The position numbers and the translations under genes are program-made. A stretch of 32,929 bases of DNA. Origin: a virus. The notes below the pieces were generated by a model. The model saw nothing but the letters and a program-made list of their open reading frames with translations. It was not told where the DNA came from and searched no databases. The DNA lies in IMG/VR virus record IMGVR_UViG_3300032278_000063, positions 1 through 32,929 of that record; one strand, written 5' to 3'. Positions 1 through 8,051 of this stretch are shown one piece after another. The first letter of the stretch is position 1; every line of letters starts with the position of its first letter.

Positions 1-79
1 TTTTTAGAGCAATAGAAAAATCTGGTAGAGGGATTTGTGAAATCCTAAAACTGAATATTGGCAATCGAATCTTCCACAT
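1..79 (-). CDS. 5' end of large membrane-anchored protein (continues at 32929)
   Basis: This is the first 26 codons of a gene that runs off the window at base 1. The ATG at 79 lies one base after the TGA (83-81) of the upstream membrane-protein gene. The frame stays open to base 1. If the TTTTT at both window ends is counted once, it joins in frame to the open frame entering from 32929 and gives a 484-aa protein. The N-terminal stretch is basic and hydrophobic and leads into the first membrane segment encoded at the other end. Without the junction this frame is only an open end, so the call depends on the circular or permuted reading of the window. Confidence 0.6.
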   Translation of the reverse strand, partial: MWKIRLPIFSFRISQIPLPDFSIALK

Positions 80-80
80 T

Positions 81-278
81 TCAGCACCATCCCTTTTCGT
101 ATAACTTCCACCAGATGAATCCACCCACAACCAAAGCAGACGCACCTAATGTAACTCCTACAATTGCAACCTGCTTCGTTTTCATTAACGTATTCTCCAA
201 ACGCCTTATTCTTGGTATCTCTATTCTTCTAATGTCATCGACAAAGTTTTTATATCTTTGATTATTTTCATCAACCAA
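81..278 (-). CDS. Small single-pass membrane protein, holin/XhlA-like
   Basis: A 65-aa protein with a charged N-terminal half (about residues 1-35, likely helical or coiled coil), one strong hydrophobic segment at about 37-58 (VAIVGVTLGASALVVGGFIW) and a short Lys/Glu/Cys tail. The start is TTG, preceded by GAGGTG at a suitable distance; no ATG occurs before residue 32. It lies after the tail fibre genes and just before a large membrane protein, where lysis or envelope genes often sit. The architecture resembles XhlA-type haemolysin/holin accessory proteins, but no family signature proves it. Any small anchor protein would look the same. Confidence 0.6.
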   Translation of the reverse strand: MVDENNQRYKNFVDDIRRIEIPRIRRLENTLMKTKQVAIVGVTLGASALVVGGFIWWKLYEKGWC

Positions 279-288
279 TAATTACACC

Positions 289-1089
289 TCAAACTGTCAC
301 ATATGCTTCGGTGATGTTCCCTTTTGTAAACGCATACATGATTGTGTTAATTCCATTCCCGTCATCTGCAGGAGAGTCTGGTTGAACTGTCCATTCATAG
401 TTAATCGCACTCGTACTTGGAGCAATAATATGATGGGCATTTACATTGGTAGCTGTGTACCAACTGTTTAGTCCTGAAACCGTCTTAACTGTTGAGCCGT
501 TATATTTCAATCGTGCTGTGAATGCGAAGGATATCTGGGCAATACCACCAAAGTTCTTTTGAGCAGTTAGCATCCATGAAAAGCTGAGAAGATTATTGGC
601 ATTTGTTGCTGTGTATGTCTGAACTCCAGAGGTGCTTTGCTTTTCATCTTGGGTGTTATACCCCCAAGCTCCATAAGTGCCAGCCACGATTGTATTTGCA
701 ACTTCTGTCTGGGAGATTTGATGCTGATGATTCCCTGCCGCCGCACTAGTTCCTGTTGACCCTAAACTTCTAAGAGATGGAGTCCCTGCCACTTGGTCTG
801 CGAGGGTTAAATCAATAACGACAGAACCGTTGTGATACTTCAACGCTGTTCCGTTTCGCATCATCTCACCAGCAGATGTTGGGTCTGCACTCTGGTCGCT
901 CAAAACAACCGTGTTTAATTGTCCAAGAGATACAGCAGATAGGGCATCTGAACCATCCCCTGCTGAACCGCTGTGAGCATGAACTGATAGAGCATTCAGA
1001 TTATCTCGGAGTTGTTCGTTTAACGAGCCAACACCGTCAGCTAGAACGACTTCCCCATCAACCCAATCTTTTAGAGTTGTCCAAGCCAT
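289..1089 (-). CDS. Tail fibre / receptor-binding-like protein
   Basis: A 266-aa protein. The N-terminal 120 residues are colinear with the 115-aa protein encoded at 1326-1673 (shared MAWT start, LRDN, HxH and RN motifs) and end in a GNHQH motif. The remaining 145 residues are beta-rich and aromatic with no paralogue here. Proteins of this layout (short attachment module, HxH metal-binding turns, distal beta domain) are usual for fibre tips in tailed phages. The start follows directly on the stop of the 78-aa gene (TAA-ATG adjacent). It is probably the outermost fibre or adhesin of the tail. Receptor specificity cannot be read from the sequence. Confidence 0.7.
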   Translation of the reverse strand: MAWTTLKDWVDGEVVLADGVGSLNEQLRDNLNALSVHAHSGSAGDGSDALSAVSLGQLNTVVLSDQSADPTSAGEMMRNGTALKYHNGSVVIDLTLADQVAGTPSLRSLGSTGTSAAAGNHQHQISQTEVANTIVAGTYGAWGYNTQDEKQSTSGVQTYTATNANNLLSFSWMLTAQKNFGGIAQISFAFTARLKYNGSTVKTVSGLNSWYTATNVNAHHIIAPSTSAINYEWTVQPDSPADDGNGINTIMYAFTKGNITEAYVTV

Positions 1090-1326
1090 TTATAAACTCC
1101 AACCAGAACATTCAGAACATCCTGTTTTATGGGCGTTCCACTTAGTTATTAAATCGTTTTGAGTAATTGAACCATCATCCTTATGGATATCAAATTCTAA
1201 TTTGCCATTTTCATCAGATGCAATCACCAAATATTCATATTTGCTAATATCAATTCCTTCGACTTCCGTAGCAAAGACAGTCCCTCTTAAATGGATATTA
1301 ACTGCTTCAACTTGTTCTGTATTCAT
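1090..1326 (-). CDS. Hypothetical protein between fibre paralogues
   Basis: A 78-aa acidic protein. Its ATG at 1326 overlaps the upstream stop in a TAATG junction, indicating translational coupling. The C-terminus carries a Cys pair (GCSECSGWSL) that could bind metal or form a disulfide. It sits between two related tail proteins and is probably structural or an assembly factor, but I recognise no family. Confidence 0.65.
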   Translation of the reverse strand: MNTEQVEAVNIHLRGTVFATEVEGIDISKYEYLVIASDENGKLEFDIHKDDGSITQNDLITKWNAHKTGCSECSGWSL

Positions 1327-1673
1327 TAGTGAGTGTGATCTCCTGTTGCCGCTTGGAGTGCGCCTAACCCTAATGTCCGAATTGATGCTCCTGTTGAATC
1401 CCCTGTAAGTCCTAGAACATCCGTGCCATCATAGAACTCCAAAACCAGAGCATTCCTTTGCATTCCACCTGCAAGAGAGGGAGCTGTCTCTTGGTCAACA
1501 AATGGTAAATTAGTCGTGGTTAAAGTCGGTATTTGTAAACTGGTAGCACCATTACCTTCCGTGCCGTCATGACTATGTGTAGACAAATAAGCCATGTTGT
1601 CTCTTAGATACGTGTTTAAGTCCGATGCAGTTATCATCTCAGGTTTCCAAGTTTTTGAAGATGTCCAAGCCAT
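1326..1673 (-). CDS. Short tail protein, truncated paralogue of the fibre protein
   Basis: A 115-aa protein that aligns over its whole length with the first 120 residues of the product of 289-1089: MAWT start, W, LRDNM, HSHDG, GGMQRN, then TGDHTH at the very end. The HxH motifs resemble the metal-binding turns known from trimeric phage fibres such as T4 gp37. It stops exactly where the longer paralogue goes on into its distal domain. It may be an anchor or adaptor lacking a binding domain, or a remnant of a duplication. The coupled TAATG junction to the next gene and the intact frame favour a working gene. Confidence 0.65.
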   Translation of the reverse strand: MAWTSSKTWKPEMITASDLNTYLRDNMAYLSTHSHDGTEGNGATSLQIPTLTTTNLPFVDQETAPSLAGGMQRNALVLEFYDGTDVLGLTGDSTGASIRTLGLGALQAATGDHTH

Positions 1674-1682
1674 CTGAATCTC

Positions 1683-3269
1683 CTAATATGCAGGGACTGT
1701 TGAAGTTCCCAATACTCCAGAATTTAAAACCCAAAATTGAGAATACCCACCAGACGCAGGTGATAATTTGTATGTTACACGATGGTCAGTTCCACCCTTT
1801 GCTACTCTTTGGCGAACAGACTCAATGAAGAAATCAGCATCAATGCCCAAACCTGCATTATTGTCCGCCTCTACCGTAATCCTGTCTGAAATATCTCTTG
1901 CCATGATTTGCAGTTGAATTGCATCACTTTGATTCGCATTGATCTCCATTGTCAAAATAGGTAATGGAGATCCAAATATAGAATTGTAATAGTCGCACCA
2001 GAGTTGGGCATTATTCGATGAAGGAAAAAATTCAGATTGAGACGCATATTTCCGCTCTCCAAATTTGGCTTGGGAAACCGTATCTATAGAACGCACCTTG
2101 ACAGGGTCGTTGGATAAAACGGCTGTCCCCCTAGCTTCAATTTTTGTTAAATATGCTCCATAAAGAGTATTGGTGTTCTTTATCGTGATAAGCATTCGAG
2201 TAGCTGTTTTGTCTGATGCGCCGACTGTAATAGTTAAATCTGAAGTTAAATCAGTACCACCTCCATCTGCTTGAGTGTTTCCAGTTACATCAGTAGAGAT
2301 AATAGGAGTAGTCCACTCTGAAACTTCCAAAGCGTTGATTGCTGAACTTGGATTTGGGTAGACAGCCTCATAGGTTTTTTCTTCATTCGGCTGTAATAGT
2401 GGCGAATTTGCTCCTGATTCTGGGTGAGTCCACAAAACTGCTAGTGGCTGAACAGCATAAGTTCTTGACGATGCTTCCACATGATTAGTAATCGTAGAAA
2501 GAGGGTCTTCTTGATTTAGAGTAGTGTAACTGTTCGTTGCACTAGAAGAATCGCTAAAAGAGGCTTGTGGGGTATCGTATGGAGGTAAAATACGAGTCAG
2601 TCGATTCTCAAATATAATCTTTCCATCTTTGCCTTCTTTAATGAACCCCCCTTCAGTCTCCTCAATCGTTCTTAAAGCATCTAAAGTTTTTGGTCCATCT
2701 GTCCAGTATCTTGTGAGAGTTGTTTGTCCTTGAGCAAGTGTTCTTTTTGTAGAATCCCAACCAACATCATCGAGTATTGCCCCAACGACCTCATCAGTTC
2801 TTTTATCTATTTGAGTTTCAAGAGTTGGTCTGAAATCATTTAGATACCCAAGTGAACCGTAAGCTGTTAAGGTGCACGACTTTAATCCATGAACAGCAGG
2901 GGTTGGAGTTATCCGCTCAAGATATCCTGTCCATGTGACATTCGGTTCTGCGTCAAAAGCGAATGGAAAAGTGTAAGGAAAATTCTCTATGACACCAACC
3001 CTCATATCAAGCTGTACTGGTCGGGCAGGTAGCATGTTCCCTGCTAGAACTGAAGAAGCATTAGAAGGAGAATATTTACCGTCATTGTTTGCAATTCGTG
3101 CAGTTAGAGTTCCAGAGATTGAATTGCCTGATAATTGGGAAGCGTAGTCTCTACCACGAGTAAAAGAAACCTCTAGGACATCTGAGGTGATATTGTCGTA
3201 TGTCCCTACATAATCACCGTTATTGTCCCAATCTACAAATAGCCTTGTTTCAAGCCTTTGTGTCGGCAT
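1683..3269 (-). CDS. Large minor tail / baseplate-like protein
   Basis: A 528-aa protein. The N-terminus (residues 1-120) has the pattern LFVDWDNNGDY ... VSFTRGRD ... GTLTARIANNDGKYSP, typical of minor tail proteins that begin with a hub-like beta domain in siphoviruses. The middle and end are Ser/Thr-rich beta domains. It lies between small tail genes and the fibre module, as expected for a distal tail or baseplate component. The start overlaps the end of a 49-aa gene by 20 bases. Confident as a tail protein; the exact position in the tail tip is inferred. Confidence 0.75.
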   Translation of the reverse strand: MPTQRLETRLFVDWDNNGDYVGTYDNITSDVLEVSFTRGRDYASQLSGNSISGTLTARIANNDGKYSPSNASSVLAGNMLPARPVQLDMRVGVIENFPYTFPFAFDAEPNVTWTGYLERITPTPAVHGLKSCTLTAYGSLGYLNDFRPTLETQIDKRTDEVVGAILDDVGWDSTKRTLAQGQTTLTRYWTDGPKTLDALRTIEETEGGFIKEGKDGKIIFENRLTRILPPYDTPQASFSDSSSATNSYTTLNQEDPLSTITNHVEASSRTYAVQPLAVLWTHPESGANSPLLQPNEEKTYEAVYPNPSSAINALEVSEWTTPIISTDVTGNTQADGGGTDLTSDLTITVGASDKTATRMLITIKNTNTLYGAYLTKIEARGTAVLSNDPVKVRSIDTVSQAKFGERKYASQSEFFPSSNNAQLWCDYYNSIFGSPLPILTMEINANQSDAIQLQIMARDISDRITVEADNNAGLGIDADFFIESVRQRVAKGGTDHRVTYKLSPASGGYSQFWVLNSGVLGTSTVPAY

Positions 3270-3399
3270 CTAGTTCATCAACCTTTGCTTGCAGTTCTCT
3301 TACTTGACGCTCTGCCCTGATTCTCCTGAGTTGCTCATTCGCAACAGGATTCTCTTTGCAAAGCTGTTCTATATCGTCTTGAGTAATTCCCTCTTCCAT
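3250..3399 (-). CDS. 49-aa charged helical protein overlapping both neighbours
   Basis: A short frame starting with ATG at 3399 (MEEGITQDDIEQLCKENPVA...) and ending with TGA at 3250. It overlaps the stop of the upstream 87-aa gene by 31 bases and the start of the 528-aa tail gene by 20 bases. An AGAGGAAG stretch precedes the start. The product is highly charged and predicted helical (long EQLRRIRAERQ-type run). Without it there would be about 100 bases between its neighbours in an otherwise gapless operon, which supports it as real. Function unknown. Confidence 0.55.
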   Translation of the reverse strand: MEEGITQDDIEQLCKENPVANEQLRRIRAERQVRELQAKVDELDADTKA

Positions 3400-3632
3400 T
3401 CTTCTTCTTCCTCTAAACTTTTAAATGGTTTAACATTTCCAGTCCCACCCTTCTGCATATCTTCCATTTGCATGGAGACCCATCTCTTATGGAGTGCAAA
3501 CCCTAATTTGTCTTCCTGTTCTCTTGTCGGTTGTCCCGAATCCTTTAACTCCTCTTTGACAACTTCACGAATTAAATCCTTCAATTCGTTTTTATCAATA
3601 CCGCCACCCTTCAAGAAATCAAAATAACTCAT
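3369..3632 (-). CDS. Hypothetical charged tail-operon protein
   Basis: An 87-aa protein starting MSYFDFLKGG. I chose the ATG at 3632 because it forms an ATGA overlap with the upstream stop and is preceded by AGGAGCAACAGAGGT; a longer frame begins at 3656 but overlaps more. It is rich in Glu and Lys, ends in a run of Glu, and is probably helical. Its place in the tail operon suggests a structural or chaperone role; no family recognised. Confidence 0.6.
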   Translation of the reverse strand: MSYFDFLKGGGIDKNELKDLIREVVKEELKDSGQPTREQEDKLGFALHKRWVSMQMEDMQKGGTGNVKPFKSLEEEEEWKRELLKTI

Positions 3633-3973
3633 ACCTCTGTTGCTCCTGTTGTCCAATTAACTCCGTTGGCAGTATCGTTCTGAAGTTTCAGATATGTGTA
3701 TGCCTGTTCAATTGGTGATTTTGTATCTTCCGCTAAAACAGAATCGGCAAAGTAAGTTGCAGAATCTGCATCACTTAGAATATAGAGGATTGATTTTTTA
3801 GGTGGTTCAATCTTGGTAAAATCGCTTTTACTTCTTGCGGTTGCGTTCTCATAAATTAAAACTTCAAATGACGTAGAGAATGTACCTCGATTAGTCATAC
3901 CTATCTGTGTCACCTGAGAGTAGGATTCAGCATAGGTTGTGCCACTAATATCAATGCTTTTTTGGATTGCCAT
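3629..3973 (-). CDS. Hypothetical tail-region protein
   Basis: A 114-aa protein of mostly beta-type sequence starting MAIQKSIDISGTTYAESYSQ. It contains one KIEPPKKSILYIL stretch and no Cys. It starts 9 bases after the upstream stop and overlaps the next gene by an ATGA junction. It is likely a small virion protein because every neighbour is a tail protein. No motif allows a closer call. Confidence 0.6.
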   Translation of the reverse strand: MAIQKSIDISGTTYAESYSQVTQIGMTNRGTFSTSFEVLIYENATARSKSDFTKIEPPKKSILYILSDADSATYFADSVLAEDTKSPIEQAYTYLKLQNDTANGVNWTTGATEV

Positions 3974-3981
3974 ATGCTCTC

Positions 3982-4590
3982 CTAATAATATTCTGTGTAA
4001 GTGAATGTCGCAGTAGGATAATGATAATCTCCTGCACCGTAATAATCGTTACCGTAATAACTGCTGTAACTGTTACTGGCAAAGATATAAATTGCGTCAT
4101 TTGGCTGAAGCCATAATCCCGCATGATTTTCACCGCTGTCCCCATCATCATTTATCAGCATATTCAACGTTTCCCCATGTCCCATATTCTGGCTGATAGT
4201 CCAAAGATATCTTGGGGCATTAATGGTAGAGGTGGCAGAATCATACTTGGGCGCATTCTGAGTATCGTTCATACCTTGTTGCCAATCGTAATAATGGTCT
4301 TCCTGCCATTCAGTTTGTGCTATATACCCACTTTCATCAGGGTCACCACTGACACTTCTCCAATAAGCACCGTTCATTGTTCTTGCGATAGCCACAGTCC
4401 AAGAACTCATTGGAACCTGACCAGTTTCAGAAAGTCCTATACTGTGCATCTGAACGTGTCTGCCGTACGGAACTTTGAACGTTTCACTTCTTCCTAATTC
4501 GGTTTTTCCCCAAGTGCTACTGCCATGCAACGTTATAACCATGAAATCTGTCTTGGTGACTTCAAATTCTATGTCTCTTTTATTGACCAT
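3982..4590 (-). CDS. Hypothetical virion protein with Tyr-rich tail
   Basis: A 202-aa, beta-rich protein. The C-terminal 35 residues are dense in Tyr, Ser and Gly (SNSYSSYYGNDYYGAGDYHY), a composition often seen in surface-exposed tail or adhesin parts. The start at 4590 is preceded by AAGGAGTTGGA. It sits directly after the 418-aa protein, with which it may form a fibre complex. I do not recognise a family. Confidence 0.6.
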   Translation of the reverse strand: MVNKRDIEFEVTKTDFMVITLHGSSTWGKTELGRSETFKVPYGRHVQMHSIGLSETGQVPMSSWTVAIARTMNGAYWRSVSGDPDESGYIAQTEWQEDHYYDWQQGMNDTQNAPKYDSATSTINAPRYLWTISQNMGHGETLNMLINDDGDSGENHAGLWLQPNDAIYIFASNSYSSYYGNDYYGAGDYHYPTATFTYTEYY

Positions 4591-4599
4591 TCCAACTCC

Positions 4600-5856
4600 T
4601 TATTGGACTACTTCAAAGTCTGCAACAATTTGAGCAGTTTCAGAAAGTAAATATGGGTAATTTTCATCACAAACAACCTTTGCAGATACTGACATTCCCT
4701 CTGTTAAAAATAACGGTTGCTCTAATGCAGAAACCTTTCCCATGCTTTTGGCTCTTAACTGCTGAGCGATTGGAACAGTTGCTACAGATGCCGTACCATC
4801 CGCACCAGTCAAATCAATAACCGCAGAACCAGAAGAATCTAATATTCCTCCAGTACCAGAAGGCAATCCCTCAATATCTATCGAGGCAAACATTCCGCTG
4901 ACTGTTGGATTAGCAATCCAGAGATTGTTCAGCTTAATTATTTTTCCTGATGGCACAGTAAATAATTTTGTTTTAGTTCTTGGGGATTGAAGATTAAGAA
5001 TAGTCCAAGCGGACTGGCTTGCATAATATGACCAATAATTAGCACCACCGACTTCATATGTTGCAGTATGTAGTGAAGGTGCTATGAATTCGCTATATGA
5101 TTTTGGGGTTTTATAGTGCATTGCATTCGTGGTCATATGGTAATACGTCACATTCATATCCAAGAATTCTGCAATGCTATGCATTCCCATGTGTCCAAGG
5201 TTTACCCTATTGAAGTGAGAACCCGCAAAACATAAAAGAATACAATCACCAATCTGAGTTGGAATAGAGTGGTGAGGCTGTACTGATTGCAAAGCCTCAT
5301 TTGCAGTTGACCACCACGGATATCCTGCATGTACTGTGCCGAAAGGAGTTGTCTGGTCTACGTTTCCAAAATACCCTGTGACTGCCCCAACGTTTTGGTC
5401 CATTGAGTTGCCATCATCAGGTTTGAAATACACCCTGTTATCTTCAGTCGAGTAATTAGTAAAGTCAGCGTCTTTCCAGTAATGAAGAAAGTTATGAGCA
5501 TAATTCGATGAAGACCATTTCTGGACACAGTATTCGCCTGTGTTGCTGTCTTGAAGTAACGTGGCGTCATCACCCGAACTTCCCGGATATTTACAGACTG
5601 AATCATCTATTGGGTAATCGCTACCGTCATGACCACTCCCCCAATTTACTAGAAGTTGATTGGGAACGACCGTGGTTTTTCCTGAACGAGAATTGTAAGT
5701 ATTGGAAGTTCTAACATCAGGGCGAGCCTCTTCATATCCACCAGCACCCCTCTGCCATGCAGTTCCCCACATAACAGCTACTTGGTCAGCAGTAATTGTC
5801 CACGCAAGAGTTCCAATTGTTAATTCCGACATTGCTGATACGTTTGGATTCGCCAT
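4600..5856 (-). CDS. Hypothetical tail / adhesin-like protein, 418 aa
   Basis: A 418-aa protein with many aromatic residues, His and Gly in the first 280 residues and a beta-rich C-terminal domain (from about 290, TKLFTVPSGKIIKLNNLWIANPT) of the kind that recurs in phage tail proteins. The start is preceded by AGGAG (GATAGGAGAACAGT). No peptidase or glycosidase motif is visible. The location after the tape measure and repeat-fibre genes makes a baseplate or host-binding role likely. No family name is justified. Confidence 0.6.
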   Translation of the reverse strand: MANPNVSAMSELTIGTLAWTITADQVAVMWGTAWQRGAGGYEEARPDVRTSNTYNSRSGKTTVVPNQLLVNWGSGHDGSDYPIDDSVCKYPGSSGDDATLLQDSNTGEYCVQKWSSSNYAHNFLHYWKDADFTNYSTEDNRVYFKPDDGNSMDQNVGAVTGYFGNVDQTTPFGTVHAGYPWWSTANEALQSVQPHHSIPTQIGDCILLCFAGSHFNRVNLGHMGMHSIAEFLDMNVTYYHMTTNAMHYKTPKSYSEFIAPSLHTATYEVGGANYWSYYASQSAWTILNLQSPRTKTKLFTVPSGKIIKLNNLWIANPTVSGMFASIDIEGLPSGTGGILDSSGSAVIDLTGADGTASVATVPIAQQLRAKSMGKVSALEQPLFLTEGMSVSAKVVCDENYPYLLSETAQIVADFEVVQ

Positions 5857-5865
5857 ACTGTTCTC

Positions 5866-6399
5866 CTATCTTTTACCGAATAATAAATTAACTGCGTATG
5901 AAGTACCAAATCCACCACCGCCACCAGCTGAACTTTTCCATTCTAACTGAGTCCCTGCCGAGTTAACTGTTAGAAGTTTGTCAGCATCACCCAATGCTAA
6001 TTTAGACAAAGTGTTAACTCCAGACGCATACAGCAAATCGCCTTGTGCATATGTAGATTGACCAGTTCCCCCGTAACCATCTGCGACTACATCAGCAGTC
6101 CATGTTCCTGTCGTAACAGTTCCAAGAGCCGTTAGGGATGAAGTGACAACGCTCGACGCAAGAACTGTTCCAGTTAAATTATTCGCATCATAATCTTCAC
6201 TAGCCCACTCTGGAACACCCCCCACAACCTTCAAAACGTGATTCGTAGAGCCAATCCCTAGCCTAGATAATTGAGTTGCAGATATGGCATAAATAAGATC
6301 ACCAGTAGCTTGAGAGTCTAACTCGTGTCCATCAATGGCAACCCATTCATTTTCTGTCAGAGATGCTCCAACACTTTTATGTTTAAATTCATCTGCCAT
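5866..6399 (-). CDS. Repeat-containing tail fibre protein
   Basis: A 177-aa protein with two copies of a tail-fibre repeat: GDLIYAISATQLSRLGIG ... VPEWAS at about residues 33-67 and GDLLYASGVNTLSKLALG ... QLEWKSS at about 121-157. This GDLLYA-x-LxxLxxG-x-LxxxxGxPxW pattern is widespread in phage fibres. A Gly-rich stretch (GGGGG) precedes the end. Its ATG overlaps the tape measure stop in a TAATG junction, so the two are translationally coupled. Confidence 0.75.
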   Translation of the reverse strand: MADEFKHKSVGASLTENEWVAIDGHELDSQATGDLIYAISATQLSRLGIGSTNHVLKVVGGVPEWASEDYDANNLTGTVLASSVVTSSLTALGTVTTGTWTADVVADGYGGTGQSTYAQGDLLYASGVNTLSKLALGDADKLLTVNSAGTQLEWKSSAGGGGGFGTSYAVNLLFGKR

Positions 6400-8051
6400 T
6401 AACTGAACACTCCTCTAAAAGCACCACGCCTTGCTCCATCTCTAACAGCCATGAAGACACGATCCTCAAAGTCATCGAATCCGTAAGTCGGCCCTGAGAA
6501 TTCCATATTCATGCCACTTCCACCCTTTGCTGACTGAGCCTGTTGGTTCGCCATCATCCTTAATGTCATTAGAATCTCATTTAATATTTTTGCAGATGCG
6601 CCACCATTATATTGATTTAATGGAATAACAGCTTCGGGACCCGATTCTCCGATATTTGCAATGGTTGAGCCCTTAACAATCCCCCCTTTTGCTAGTTTGG
6701 GAATTTCATCAATAGCAAACCCAAACCCCTTTCCCCCAAGACCCGGAACCCAATCAGGAACATCGAAACTAATCTTGTTCAATCCTTTAATTAGGATATT
6801 AAAGCCACCAATCCAGAGGTTGATATAAGTTTTAATGACTCCCCAAATACCATCTAATACGCTTGAGATGGTATTTTTAAGTCCTTCCCAAATCTTCTTA
6901 CTACCATCAACGATAGTATCCCAGTTTTTCCATATTAGAATGGCCGCTCCAATAGCTAATGCGATTGCTCCAATAGCTATAAGAACTGGTCCCATTGAAA
7001 GGTTCAACATTGCCATACCTGCAGACAGTCCACTCACTGCTGTCGTAAGACCAGGAATTATGACAATAAGAGGTCCAACTGCACCTGCCATTTCTCCGAC
7101 AGGAGCTAATGCCCCCTTCAATTTATTTTTCATGATGTCGAACTTGTCACTTGTGGTGAGTGTAGTAGCACCAAGTTCAGCAAGAGTGCCGTCAGAATTT
7201 TGCATAGCAACAAGCAAATCATCAAATTCCATCTTGCCACTTCTAATGGCATCATTGAAACGAATACCTGCTGAACTTCCAAATTGATCCATTGCAATCG
7301 CAAGTCCATCAGTATCAGACTCTGCATTTTTAATGGAATCAATCACAGCATTCAACCCTGCGCTCATATCGGTCACGCCTTCTTTGGCGAGCTTTCCCAT
7401 GACAGTATTGAGTCCGGGCATCATACGAGTAGTCTCAAGACCTGCCGCTTCCATCGTAGCGAACAAGGCTGTAGATTCCTCTAGGTTCAATCCTAGTTGT
7501 TGAAGTTGGGGAGCAAACTTAACGACACTATCTGATAATTTGGTTACTGGAACACCAACTGCTTGAGACGCAACGGTCAACTTGTCCAATTGAGACTCAA
7601 CATTTTCAGCAGGTTCACCGAATGCAATCAAGCTATCAGCTACAGACTTAATAGCACCGCTTGCATCATCCCCCATAGTTCTTGACAAAATAAGGAACTT
7701 CTCAGTAGCTGATTGGAGTTCCTCTCCTTGAAAGCCAAGTTCAGTATTGACGTCTGCTATAGCAGTTGCAACTTCTGCCGATGAGTTTGGGACACCTGCA
7801 AAAACAGATTCAAAGTCTTCCTTTAGGAGTTCTAAATCTTTTCCTGTTGCGCCTGTACCTGCTCGAATAGTATTTTCGGCTTCTTTAAATTCGTCACCGA
7901 GTTTGACAGCGGCCATTGCAAAGCCTGTCGTAGCGGCTGACCCTATTGCTATAGGTTTGGCAAGGCTCTTGACCTTACCTCCAAGACCACCAATGTTCTT
8001 TTCAGCCGATTTAGTATCAGCTGAAACCTCTATGTTTACGACATTAGCCAT
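6399..8051 (-). CDS. Tail tape measure protein
   Basis: A 550-aa protein starting MANVVNIEVSADTKSAEKNI. The N-terminal 250 residues have the TP901-type tape measure pattern (GTGATGKDLELL, NTELGFQGEEL, NLEESTALFATMEAAG). A hydrophobic, Gly/Ala-rich stretch lies at about 320-385. The C-terminus has the conserved GGIVKGSTIANIGESGPEAVIPL motif. An in-frame TTG at 8060 would add three residues. It directly follows the frameshifted chaperone gene, the standard arrangement. By the usual rule of about 1.5 angstrom per residue the tail would be roughly 80 nm, a short siphovirus tail. Confidence 0.9.
   Translation of the reverse strand: MANVVNIEVSADTKSAEKNIGGLGGKVKSLAKPIAIGSAATTGFAMAAVKLGDEFKEAENTIRAGTGATGKDLELLKEDFESVFAGVPNSSAEVATAIADVNTELGFQGEELQSATEKFLILSRTMGDDASGAIKSVADSLIAFGEPAENVESQLDKLTVASQAVGVPVTKLSDSVVKFAPQLQQLGLNLEESTALFATMEAAGLETTRMMPGLNTVMGKLAKEGVTDMSAGLNAVIDSIKNAESDTDGLAIAMDQFGSSAGIRFNDAIRSGKMEFDDLLVAMQNSDGTLAELGATTLTTSDKFDIMKNKLKGALAPVGEMAGAVGPLIVIIPGLTTAVSGLSAGMAMLNLSMGPVLIAIGAIALAIGAAILIWKNWDTIVDGSKKIWEGLKNTISSVLDGIWGVIKTYINLWIGGFNILIKGLNKISFDVPDWVPGLGGKGFGFAIDEIPKLAKGGIVKGSTIANIGESGPEAVIPLNQYNGGASAKILNEILMTLRMMANQQAQSAKGGSGMNMEFSGPTYGFDDFEDRVFMAVRDGARRGAFRGVFS

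Noticed and set aside
6835-7287. 150-codon plus-strand frame opposite the tape measure gene
   Set aside because: Its Ala/Pro/Ile-rich composition is the complement of tape measure repeats; no promoter or ribosome site.
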